Origin: Bacillota bacterium
GTDB lineage: Bacteria > Bacillota > Clostridia > Lachnospirales > Lachnospiraceae
Direction: 5' to 3'
Length of the DNA stretch: 64,000 bases
NCBI GenBank assembly: GCA_023399055.1
Contig: JAEWQV010000015.1
Location: forward strand, 62,001-126,000
Below are positions 42,938 through 50,972 of the stretch, one piece after another. The stretch's first letter is position 1. The number at the start of each line of letters is the position of its first letter. The notes beneath the pieces were generated by a model. That model worked only from the letters and a program-made list of their open reading frames with translations, was not told the origin of the DNA and made no database searches. The position numbers were made by a program, and so were the translations under genes.

Positions 42938-43627
42938 ATGAGTAGGTTGTTAATAATTGAAGATGAAGTAGCAATTGCAGAATTAGAAAAGGATTATTTG
43001 GAGCTAAGCGGTTTTGAGGTTGAGGTAGAGACAGACGGAAATGTTGGAGCAGGAAGAGCGTTAAAGGAAGAATTTGATTTAATTATTCTGGACTTGATGC
43101 TACCCAATATGGATGGCTTTGAAATCTGCAAAAGAATTCGAGAAGCAAAAAATGTCCCAGTCATCATGGTATCAGCAAAACGGGATGATATTGATAAAAT
43201 TAGAGGACTCGGACTTGGTGCAGATGATTATATTACAAAACCCTTTAGTCCAAGCGAATTAGTAGCAAGAGTCAAAGCGCATCTTGCAAGGTATGATAGA
43301 TTAATAGGCTCAGGTATTAAAGATAATGAGACAATTGAGATTAGAGGACTTAAAATCGATAAGACGGCAAGACGTGTCTTTCTAAATGGCGAGGAAAAGA
43401 TATTCACCACAAAGGAATTTGACCTTTTAACCTTTTTGGCAGAACACCCTAATCATGTATATACAAAGGATGAATTGTTCAGAGATATATGGGATATGGA
43501 ATCCGTAGGCGATATTGCCACTGTTACAGTGCACATTAAGAAAATTAGAGAGAAGATTGAATATAACACGTCAAAACCACAGTATATAGAGACTATTTGG
43601 GGTGTAGGATATCGTTTTAAAATTTAA
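42938..43627 (+). CDS. OmpR-family response regulator
   Basis: 229 residues. Receiver domain (SRLLIIEDEVAIAELEKDY; phospho-acceptor Asp in LIILDLMLPNMDG near 52; Lys in DYITKPFSPSELV) and C-terminal winged helix (TTKEFDLLTFLAEHPNHVYT, VTVHIKKIREKIE, IETIWGVGYRFKI). Pairs with the kinase just upstream. Start at 42938 is fixed by AAGGAGGG 8 bases upstream; the longer frame overlapping the kinase is not needed. Targets unknown; the following small gene may be one. Confidence 0.96.
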   Translation: MSRLLIIEDEVAIAELEKDYLELSGFEVEVETDGNVGAGRALKEEFDLIILDLMLPNMDGFEICKRIREAKNVPVIMVSAKRDDIDKIRGLGLGADDYITKPFSPSELVARVKAHLARYDRLIGSGIKDNETIEIRGLKIDKTARRVFLNGEEKIFTTKEFDLLTFLAEHPNHVYTKDELFRDIWDMESVGDIATVTVHIKKIREKIEYNTSKPQYIETIWGVGYRFKI

Positions 43628-43695
43628 AAGTAGTGTTATTAGTAATATGTGAACGGATATCTTAGATATGAGTGGAATTGAAGGGGGAATCTGAA

Positions 43696-43941
43696 GTGGA
43701 GACAAGGGTTGCATTGATTGGTATTATAATTGAGGATATGCATTCAGTAGAAAAATTGAATGCCTTACTTCATGAGTATAATCAGTATATTATTGGGCGC
43801 ATGGGCGTTCCATACCGAGAAAAGAATATTAGCATTATTAGTGTAGTGGTAGATGCAAAAGAGGATCTAATTAGCACTTTGGCCGGGAAATTAGGTATGC
43901 TAAATGGAGTGAATGTAAAAACAATATATTCTAAAAAGTAA
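43696..43941 (+). CDS. TM1266-type iron-only hydrogenase system regulator-like protein
   Basis: 81 residues. ETRVALIGIIIEDMHSVEKL, YNQYIIGRMGVPYREKNIS and KLGMLNGVNVKTIYSK match the TM1266 family, small ACT/NikR-C-like fold proteins that usually sit beside the [FeFe]-hydrogenase maturases HydE, HydG and HydF. None of those is here. The GTG at 43696 is chosen since AAGGGGG lies 9 bases upstream; a GTG at 43672 would add eight residues. It follows the two-component system by 68 bases. Role proposed in the family, not proven. Confidence 0.85.
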   Translation: METRVALIGIIIEDMHSVEKLNALLHEYNQYIIGRMGVPYREKNISIISVVVDAKEDLISTLAGKLGMLNGVNVKTIYSKK

Positions 43942-43977
43942 TGTTGTAATTTCAAACCATTAAGAAAGTGTTGCTGG

Positions 43978-44006
43978 TTGTATTATTGTCGAATTTACGC
44001 TATAAT
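43978..44006 (+). promoter_or_regulatory. Promoter with an internal Spo0A-type box
   Basis: TTGTAT (43978-43983), 17-base spacer, TATAAT (44001-44006). The exact Spo0A box TGTCGAA lies at 43987-43993 inside the spacer, where binding would be expected to repress. About 70 bases before the gene at 44077. Confidence 0.55.
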
Positions 44007-44076
44007 ACTGGAATAATAGCATAAACGGGTTTCTCAAACTTAAATAATACAGGTAGGAAAGAAAGAGGTAAGACAC

Positions 44077-44874
44077 ATGCATATTACGATAACCGGTAAT
44101 TTAGGAAGTGGCAAATCAACCATTTGCAAGCTGCTAAATGATAAATACGGCTTCGAGGTATACTCAACAGGTAAGGTTCAGAGAGAATTAGCAAGAGAGA
44201 TGAATATGACAACACTGGAATTGAACCAGCTGATGTGCAGTGATAATAAGTATGATCATATGATAGATGATGCTACCACCAGAATTTCAAGGGAAAATAA
44301 AGATAAAAATCTGATCTTTGATTCCCGCCTAGCCTGGCATTTTGTTGAACATTCCTTTAAGGTATTTGTATCTGTTAGTCTGGAAGTTGCTGCTCTGCGC
44401 GTTATGAGCGACCATAGAGGAGCGGAAGAACAGTACTCCAGTTTAGAGGAAGCTAAAAGCCTGTTATCCGAACGTGCTGCAACGGAAAGAATACGTTATA
44501 AAGAGATTTATAACTTAAGCTATATGGATTTCACCAATTATAATCTTGTGATTGATAGCACCTATTGTACACCGGACAAAATTGCTGAAATTATTGTAAA
44601 TGAAGCAAAGGAATTCTATCAGAGTAATTCAGAGAGTTTCAAGATGCTAGTCTCCCCTAAGAGACTAATAAATCCAGAAGATTTATGTGCTGAGGATGAG
44701 ATTAAATTAGAAGAGTTGGTTAAGCAGTATGAGTCGGCAATTTATTCAACCGAGGATGTTATAGTGGTAAAAAAACCCGAGGATGATTATCTGGTGGTAG
44801 ATGGATTTGACTATGCGAAAGCGGCTTATCTTGCGAATGTGCCTTATGTTCCAATCCGAGTAGTTAAAGAATAG
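44077..44874 (+). CDS. Cytidylate-kinase-like P-loop protein with ParB-like tail
   Basis: 265 residues. The N-terminal domain has the Walker A GNLGSGKST (residues 7-15), STGKVQRELAREMNMTTLEL and DSRLAWHFVEHSFKVFVSVS, which is the pattern of AAA_18/cytidylate-kinase-like proteins. After about residue 185 comes a second part with KLEELVKQYESAIY and VVDGFDYAKAAYLANVPYVP, which recalls the ParB/Srx-like VDGxxRxxAAxxAGxxxVP motif, with the usual Arg replaced by Tyr. Substrate unknown. GAAAGAGGTAAG precedes the ATG. A terminator lies 160 bases downstream. Confidence 0.75.
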   Translation: MHITITGNLGSGKSTICKLLNDKYGFEVYSTGKVQRELAREMNMTTLELNQLMCSDNKYDHMIDDATTRISRENKDKNLIFDSRLAWHFVEHSFKVFVSVSLEVAALRVMSDHRGAEEQYSSLEEAKSLLSERAATERIRYKEIYNLSYMDFTNYNLVIDSTYCTPDKIAEIIVNEAKEFYQSNSESFKMLVSPKRLINPEDLCAEDEIKLEELVKQYESAIYSTEDVIVVKKPEDDYLVVDGFDYAKAAYLANVPYVPIRVVKE

Positions 44875-45034
44875 AGTCAAAGATTTATAAAAAACAATGG
44901 ATTAAGAAGTTACCGTAAGTAATTACATTTTGGAAAATAAATTCCTTAACATAAATATGTGAATTTAGATAATATTAGATAAATAATTAGAAAATTCCCC
45001 CTAGGATATTAATGTCGATTTGACAAACAATAAG

Positions 45035-45070
45035 AAAAGAGGATTCATATGACAATGAATGCTCTTTTTT
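45035..45070 (+). terminator. Terminator between the kinase-like gene and the YtvI-like gene
   Basis: AAAAGAGGATTCAT pairs with ATGAATGCTCTTTT apart from one G-G mismatch, ending in six T. It lies only about 37 bases before the next start codon. Confidence 0.8.
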
Positions 45071-45106
45071 GTTTCTTTGGATAATTAGTCGAAAGGGGAA
45101 ATGTGC

Positions 45107-46207
45107 GTGAAAATAAATATGTCAGACTCCAGCCAGTTTCGCTGGGCTTTAACTCTTGCTGCTATTACCATTAGTGTATATCTGGGACTTCGATTCCTTT
45201 TGCCTTTAATATTTCCCTTTTTAGTTGCGTATTTTCTTGCCTGGATTATTCGCCCGGTATCCGAACTTCTATATCGCAAAATGAAAATTCCTCGGGCTGT
45301 TGGCGGAAGCGGAGCATTACTGCTTTTGATTGCAGTATTCGGAACTAGTATAGTTATGTTAATTAACATATTAGTAAAGCAAGCCATTGCCTTTGTAAAA
45401 AATCTTCCTGTTTATCTAGATCTATGGGCAGATAAGATAGATGCAATCTGTGAACGGTGTGATGCCTTTCTTAAGCTGGATGGTGGTACGTTTAGAGGGA
45501 TAGTAGATGATAATTTGACTCAGACTTTTAATAGAGTAAAAAACAATATTATGCCTGAGCTGACTGAACACACGATACAGATAACGATTTCTCTCGTTGC
45601 TTTTACTGGTATTATCTTGATAATACTTGTTGCAGCCATTCTTATTGTCAAAGACTTACCTGCTTTCCATCAAAAAATGGCAGGTAATGCAATGTATCAT
45701 GATTTTCATCGTGTTTCAGAAAAACTTTCCGAAGCTGGCATGGCATATCTGCGCTCTCAAGCAATTATAATGCTGATTGTGGCGGGTATTTGTATTCTTG
45801 GATTAACCTTAATAAAAAACGAATATGCAGTTCTCCTAGGGCTAGGTATTGCAATAATGGATGCACTCCCGATTCTAGGAAGTGGTATAGTATTTGTGCC
45901 TTGGGGAATTATCATGCTGGTGAATGGTAATATCTTTCAGGCGGCAGTCTTAATTACTATTTATCTGCTTTGTCAGATAGCTCGTGAAGTACTTGAACCT
46001 AAATTAATTGGGAATAAAATAGGGATTAAACCAATTTTTACATTGATTTCTATGTATATAGGATTAAAATTATTTTCAATTATCGGTTTCTTTTTAGGAC
46101 CAATAGGTCTTGTAATTATCATTACTATATTTAAAGTCGTAAATGAAAAGTCAGAAGACAAAAGGATGGAAGAGGACGTCTCTACAGAAGAGGATTCATC
46201 ACAGTAG
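45107..46207 (+). CDS. AI-2E family membrane protein, YtvI-like
   Basis: 366 residues. Seven to eight predicted helices (WALTLAAITISVYLGLRFLL, LIFPFLVAYFLAWIIRPVSE, and others) with the AI-2E/PerM family layout; the segment GIAIMDALPILGSGIVFVPW is the family's conserved loop. In Bacillus the relative YtvI is a sporulation membrane protein. The C terminus is charged (KRMEEDVSTEEDSSQ). The GTG at 45107 is chosen because AAAGGGG then has 8-base spacing; an ATG at 45101 is too close to it. A 13-bp hairpin (46258-46309) follows the gene but lacks a T run on this strand. Confidence 0.85.
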   Translation: MKINMSDSSQFRWALTLAAITISVYLGLRFLLPLIFPFLVAYFLAWIIRPVSELLYRKMKIPRAVGGSGALLLLIAVFGTSIVMLINILVKQAIAFVKNLPVYLDLWADKIDAICERCDAFLKLDGGTFRGIVDDNLTQTFNRVKNNIMPELTEHTIQITISLVAFTGIILIILVAAILIVKDLPAFHQKMAGNAMYHDFHRVSEKLSEAGMAYLRSQAIIMLIVAGICILGLTLIKNEYAVLLGLGIAIMDALPILGSGIVFVPWGIIMLVNGNIFQAAVLITIYLLCQIAREVLEPKLIGNKIGIKPIFTLISMYIGLKLFSIIGFFLGPIGLVIIITIFKVVNEKSEDKRMEEDVSTEEDSSQ

Positions 46208-46311
46208 AAACGTGGGGTTAATAGTTTTATTTAAAGAATAATGAAAACAGGATAAAAGGCTGTTGTAAAACATCTGCTTGTGATGGAAATAGGTTCTTTT
46301 GCAACAGCCGC

Positions 46312-46340
46312 TTGACAAAGACGGTAATCTGGCATAAAAT
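46312..46340 (+). promoter_or_regulatory. Promoter of proS
   Basis: TTGACA (46312-46317), 17-base spacer, TAAAAT (46335-46340). Transcription would begin near 46348, just at the base of the T-box stem I. Confidence 0.85.
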
Positions 46341-46349
46341 TAGCTCATT

Positions 46350-46602
46350 ATTTATAGTGCGTTGAAGAGGATTAGTATATAAAGGATGTATATCAGAGAG
46401 AGAAGTAATGGTGAAAGCTTCTTATACGGATGTTATTGAACCTGCCTTGGAGCTTTGTATGAAAGGTAATGCAAGATAATTACCCTAAATACAACGTTGA
46501 ACCAGCGTTAATGGTGTGAGAGAACTGTAGCTATACAGTTAATTAGGGTGGTACCGCCGAGGCCTTCGGTCCCTTGTGGATAGAATGGCTTTTTTTGTTG
46601 TC
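46350..46602 (+). promoter_or_regulatory. T-box riboswitch, probably proline-specific, upstream of proS
   Basis: Stem I base CGTTG (46360-46364) with CAACG (46492-46496); GAAGAGGATTAGTA near the start is the AG-bulge region. The T-box AGGGTGGTACCGCC (46545-46558) binds the tRNA acceptor end. A GAACCTGCC stretch carries a CCT proline codon at 46441-46443 as the likely specifier. A T-rich terminator follows at about 46590. Uncharged tRNA-Pro should stabilise the antiterminator and switch on proS. Confidence 0.9.
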
Positions 46603-46679
46603 TTTTTTAGATAATAATTGAAGTCGAAACGAGCTTAAGAATTAACAATAAAGTCAATATTTATGAAGGAGATATGAGT

Positions 46680-48113
46680 ATGGCACAGGATAAGAAATTA
46701 GTTGAAGCGATTACGTCCATGGACGTAGACTTTGCCCAATGGTACACAGATGTGGTTAAAAAGGCAGAATTAGTGGAATATTCAAGCGTAAGAGGATGTA
46801 TGATTCTTAGACCCCTTGGTTATGCAATCTGGGAGAATATCCAGAGACAGATGGATGCAGATTTTAAGGCAACCGGGGTAGAAAATGTATATATGCCTAT
46901 GTTTATTCCAGAAAGCTTATTACAGAAGGAAAAGGACCATGTAGAAGGTTTTGCTCCGGAAGTAGCTTGGGTTACGCATGGAGGCGGGGAGAAGCTTCAG
47001 GAAAGAATGTGTGTAAGACCGACCTCAGAAACATTGTTTTGCGATTTTTACTCTAAGATTATACAGTCTCATAGAGATCTTCCAAAGCTTTATAACCAAT
47101 GGTGTTCCGTTGTTCGTTGGGAGAAGACCACAAGACCTTTCCTTCGTTCCATGGAGTTTTTATGGCAGGAAGGCCATACAGCTCATGCAACTGCTGAGGA
47201 AGCAGAAGAGAGAACAATTCAAATGTTGAATGTATATGCTGACTTCTGTGAAAGAGTACTTGCAATTCCAATGATAAAAGGACGCAAATCAGAGAAAGAG
47301 AAGTTTGCAGGAGCACATGCAACCTATACAATTGAAGCTTTAATGCCAGATGGAAAAGCACTACAATCTGGAACCAGTCATAACTTTGGAGATGGATTTG
47401 CAAAGGCTTTTGGTATTAAATATGCAGATAAGAATAACACACAACAACATGTTCATCAGACATCCTGGGGTGTATCTACCAGACTTATTGGAGCAATCAT
47501 TATGGTACACGGTGATGATAGTGGTTTAGTACTTCCTCCAAGAATTGCACCTACCCAGATTATGATTATACCAATTAATCAGAATAAAGAGGGTGTCCTT
47601 GATAAGGCGTATGAGTTAAAAGAGAAGCTTAGTTCCTTTAAAGTGAAGGTGGATGATTCCGATAAGAGCCCAGGCTGGAAGTTTAGTGAGCAAGAAATGC
47701 GCGGAGTGCCTATTCGTATTGAAATTGGACCTAAGGATATTGAAGCGAACCAAGCAGTTATTGTTCGAAGAGATACTAGAGAAAAAACAGTGGTAGCTCT
47801 TGATGAGATTGCAATCAAAGCAGGTGAAATCTTAGAACAAATGCAGTCTGATATGTTAGAAAGAGCAAGAAATTATAGAGATACGCATACCTATACAGCA
47901 GCTACAATGGAAGAATTTGAAAAAACCATTGCTGAAAAACCGGGTTTTGTAAAAGCAATGTGGTGTCAGGATGAGGCTTGTGAAAAGGAAATTAAAGATA
48001 AGACAGGTGCATCCTCACGTTGTATGCCATTTGAACAAGAACACATTGCCGATACCTGCGTATGTTGTGGTAAGCCAGCGACTACAATGACTTACTGGGG
48101 TAAAGCCTATTAG
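46680..48113 (+). CDS. proS: Prolyl-tRNA synthetase (archaeal/eukaryote-like, ProS type 3)
   Basis: 477 residues, the length of the short class II form without the editing insert. Motifs: YSSVRGCMILRPLGYAIWEN, RPTSETLFCDFYSKIIQSHR, RWEKTTRPFLRSMEFLWQEG, and the anticodon-binding domain after about residue 290. A C-terminal zinc-binding region has Cys pairs (CQDEACEKEI and CVCCGKPA). Start MAQDKK at 46680 has AAGGAG at 8-base spacing; the ATG at 46674 is too near. Controlled by the upstream T-box. Confidence 0.96.
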   Translation: MAQDKKLVEAITSMDVDFAQWYTDVVKKAELVEYSSVRGCMILRPLGYAIWENIQRQMDADFKATGVENVYMPMFIPESLLQKEKDHVEGFAPEVAWVTHGGGEKLQERMCVRPTSETLFCDFYSKIIQSHRDLPKLYNQWCSVVRWEKTTRPFLRSMEFLWQEGHTAHATAEEAEERTIQMLNVYADFCERVLAIPMIKGRKSEKEKFAGAHATYTIEALMPDGKALQSGTSHNFGDGFAKAFGIKYADKNNTQQHVHQTSWGVSTRLIGAIIMVHGDDSGLVLPPRIAPTQIMIIPINQNKEGVLDKAYELKEKLSSFKVKVDDSDKSPGWKFSEQEMRGVPIRIEIGPKDIEANQAVIVRRDTREKTVVALDEIAIKAGEILEQMQSDMLERARNYRDTHTYTAATMEEFEKTIAEKPGFVKAMWCQDEACEKEIKDKTGASSRCMPFEQEHIADTCVCCGKPATTMTYWGKAY

Positions 48114-48146
48114 GTAAAGTAAAATATCATCCTAAGGAGAACTTTC

Positions 48147-49520
48147 ATGAATTTTATTATTCCAGATAAAGTGAATAAGATAATCGAGGAATTAAGAAAC
48201 CACGGCTTTGAGGCTTACGCTGTCGGTGGCTGTGTTCGAGATATGATTCTTGGAAGATCTCCCAAGGATTGGGATATTACAACTTCGGCTACTCCTATAG
48301 AGGTAAAGAGCATTTTTCGTAGAACTGTAGATACCGGCATTGTTCATGGCACGGTTACAGTTCTTCTGGATAAGGACCACTTTGAGGTAACAACCTATCG
48401 ATTGGATGGAGAATATGAAGACAATCGCCATCCTAAGGAAGTATCCTTCACCTCCAGTCTAACCGAGGATTTGAAGCGTAGGGATTTTACTATTAATGCA
48501 ATGGCTTATAATGAGATCGAAGGTGTAATTGACTTGTTCGGTGGTATGGAAGACTTGCAAAAAGGGTTAATCCGTTGTGTCGGAAGTGCAAAAGAACGCT
48601 TTGAGGAAGATGCCCTTCGAATTCTAAGAGCAGTTCGTTTCTCAGCACAGCTTGGGTTTACTATTGAAGAGGATACCTTAAGGGCGGTTAGAGAAAAGGC
48701 AGAGAACTTAAAAAACATAAGTGCTGAAAGAATCCGAGTCGAGTTAACCAAGTTATTGATTTCCGATCACCCAGACAGACTTCGCGATCTTTATAGTGTT
48801 GGCATTACTAAAGTTATCTTGCCAGAATTTGATGTTATGATGGATACAGAACAAAAGAACATACATCATAGTTATTCTGTGGGAGAACATACCATACGAG
48901 CGGTTATGGAGGTAGGTAAGGACTCAAAGGACAGGCAGTTTACAGAAAGAGAAAAAACGCTTCTTCGCTTAACAATGTTATTTCATGACATTGAAAAGCC
49001 TAGTACACTTACCGTAGGCAAGGACGGTCAAAATCATTTCTATGGTCATCAGGAAAAAGGTGCGTTAACAGCAAAGAATATTCTTCGTAGATTAAAGTTT
49101 GACAATGATACAATTCAAGCAGTGACCCATTTAGTAAAGTGGCATGATAATCGCTTTGGGTTAACACCATCCAGTATGCGTAAGGCTGTTTCGAAGATTG
49201 GTAAAGAGTATATGGAGCTTTTGTTTGAGGTCCAAAGAGCAGATACTTCTGCTAAAAATCCAGAACTGACAAAAGAAAAATATGAGATAATTGAGCAGGC
49301 TAGAAAGCTATATGAAGAAATTCTTGAACGTGAGGAATGCGTAACTTTAAAAGAGCTAAAGGTAAATGGAAAGGACTTAATTGCTATTGGAATAATACCT
49401 GGAAAAGAACTGGGAGAGATGCTTGACCTACTGCTTCAAAAAGTTCTTGAAGATCCACAGCTGAATGAAAAAGAGACACTTTTACAATTAATAATTGATA
49501 AGAAAAATGATAAGGCTTAG
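48147..49520 (+). CDS. cca: CCA tRNA nucleotidyltransferase with HD domain
   Basis: 457 residues. Class II enzyme that adds or repairs the 3' CCA of tRNAs. N-terminal nucleotidyltransferase head with AYAVGGCVRDMILGRSPKDW, DIT metal motif and RRDFTINAMAYNE, RNA-binding neck with EDALRILRAVRFSAQLGF, and a C-terminal HD phosphohydrolase-like domain (NIHHSYSVGEHTIRAV; MLFHDIEKPST). The HD motif includes H-D in FHDIEK. Follows proS by 33 bases, AAGGAG upstream. The stop codon lies inside the terminator stem. Confidence 0.95.
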   Translation: MNFIIPDKVNKIIEELRNHGFEAYAVGGCVRDMILGRSPKDWDITTSATPIEVKSIFRRTVDTGIVHGTVTVLLDKDHFEVTTYRLDGEYEDNRHPKEVSFTSSLTEDLKRRDFTINAMAYNEIEGVIDLFGGMEDLQKGLIRCVGSAKERFEEDALRILRAVRFSAQLGFTIEEDTLRAVREKAENLKNISAERIRVELTKLLISDHPDRLRDLYSVGITKVILPEFDVMMDTEQKNIHHSYSVGEHTIRAVMEVGKDSKDRQFTEREKTLLRLTMLFHDIEKPSTLTVGKDGQNHFYGHQEKGALTAKNILRRLKFDNDTIQAVTHLVKWHDNRFGLTPSSMRKAVSKIGKEYMELLFEVQRADTSAKNPELTKEKYEIIEQARKLYEEILEREECVTLKELKVNGKDLIAIGIIPGKELGEMLDLLLQKVLEDPQLNEKETLLQLIIDKKNDKA

Positions 49521-49553
49521 AAGAATTCATTGAATTTCTTCTAAGCTTTTTTT
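49513..49553 (+). terminator. Terminator overlapping the cca stop codon
   Basis: GCTTAGAAGAATTCA pairs with TGAATTTCTTCTAAGC (one extra T bulged), followed by seven T. The stem begins inside the last codons of cca. The next 216 bases hold nothing I can support. Confidence 0.85.
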
Positions 49554-49769
49554 CTTTTTTCAAAAGCTTCTTTTTATATTCATGAATTGGAAGGTCATAT
49601 CATAATATTAGTAGACGGGTTTTTCCGTTGATATAGGCCGCAGAATTTTCGTAGGTAATTTAAGAAATAGAAAGAAGTTTACTGTGTGCCATAGCTGTCA
49701 AACCATTTCAAAATAATAAGAATTGGATAGAAGGATAAGAGACAGGAAGCTTAGTTGGGAGGATTAGCC

Positions 49770-50855
49770 GTGGAGGATAGGAGCCAGGAAGCATTAAAAA
49801 AATACCGTCTTAAGATTTACAACATATATAGAGCCAGAGGCGCCTTTTTGTTGGAAACTGATTGTGGGCTGAAACTTTACAAGTGTTTTGAAGGCTCCAA
49901 AAACAGAGCTGTATTTGAGGATAAGGTGAAAGAACACTTAATTATGCGTGGATTCCTTAATACAGATGTTTTTGTAAAAACAATAGATGACGATATCTTT
50001 GCTGAAGATTCTACAGGTACACAGTATGTAATGAAAAATTGGTTTTGGGGTGAAGAATGCAATCTCAAGGAATTATCTCAAATTGAGTCAGCTTCATCAA
50101 ACTTGGCAAGGCTGCATAGTGTTTTAACAGAGGTGGATTTTACAAAGGAGCAGCTGGAGTTTAGTACATCACCTGATTTAATGGACACTTTCGATAAACG
50201 TAACCGCGAACTAAAGAGGGTAAAAACATACATTAGGGAAAAGAGACAAAAGAATGAATTTGAACTGGCGTATTTAAATTACTATGATAATTTTTATGAA
50301 CAAGGCATAAAAGCAGCAGAACGACTTGCAAAATCATCCTATCGGAGATTACTGGAGGAGTCGATAAAACAACACTGTGTTTGTCATGGAAACTATACCT
50401 ATCATAATATTATTATGATGAAAACTAAGGTAGAATCCATATCAAAGACCTATGTCCCACCGGGTTGGATTAATAAACAGCCTATTTCTGCGGCAGAACT
50501 AACAGGTGGAGCAGGAATGATAGCTACCACAAATTTTGAAAAATCATATATTGGACTACAGATTTGCGATCTTTATCAATTTGTGCGTAAAGTAATGGAG
50601 AAAAATGATTGGGATATTCTGTATGGAAGCAATATTATTGAAGCTTATGATAGGGTAAAGCCAATATCAAAGGAAGAATTGAATATTCTTTATTTGTTAC
50701 TGCTTTACCCGGAGAAGTTCTGGAAAATTACAAACTTCTATTATAATGGTAAAAAATCCTGGGTGTCTGGTAGAAATACGCAGAAATTGAATATGATAGG
50801 AGAACAAAACCCTAAAAAAGATATGTTTTTGAACCGTTTAGAAAGTATATTATAG
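49770..50855 (+). CDS. CotS-family spore coat kinase-like protein
   Basis: 361 residues with the aminoglycoside-phosphotransferase-like fold of CotS/YtaA/CotI coat proteins: KIYNIYRARGAFLLETDCGL, YVMKNWFWGEECNLK, SSNLARLHSVL, and the His/Asn of VCHGNYTYHNIIMM where kinases carry HxDxxxxN (here HGNYTYHN, so the catalytic Asp is replaced by Asn). That makes a typical kinase reaction doubtful. In Bacillus CotS is a late coat component. The GTG at 49770 is chosen since GGGAGG lies 7 bases upstream; a TTG at 49755 is an alternative. Confidence 0.85.
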   Translation: MEDRSQEALKKYRLKIYNIYRARGAFLLETDCGLKLYKCFEGSKNRAVFEDKVKEHLIMRGFLNTDVFVKTIDDDIFAEDSTGTQYVMKNWFWGEECNLKELSQIESASSNLARLHSVLTEVDFTKEQLEFSTSPDLMDTFDKRNRELKRVKTYIREKRQKNEFELAYLNYYDNFYEQGIKAAERLAKSSYRRLLEESIKQHCVCHGNYTYHNIIMMKTKVESISKTYVPPGWINKQPISAAELTGGAGMIATTNFEKSYIGLQICDLYQFVRKVMEKNDWDILYGSNIIEAYDRVKPISKEELNILYLLLLYPEKFWKITNFYYNGKKSWVSGRNTQKLNMIGEQNPKKDMFLNRLESIL

Positions 50856-50972
50856 GGTATTATTGACTGGGTTGTTTAAAAGAATCAATGATTGAATTAA
50901 AAATTTGGTTAAGTTATAATACATATGTTGACAACAGATACTATGTTTAGAGCAAGTATGAGGAAATGATGG

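Noticed and set aside
46255..46310. 13-bp hairpin after the YtvI-like gene
   Set aside because: No T run on the plus strand and it abuts the proS promoter; I could not call it a terminator.
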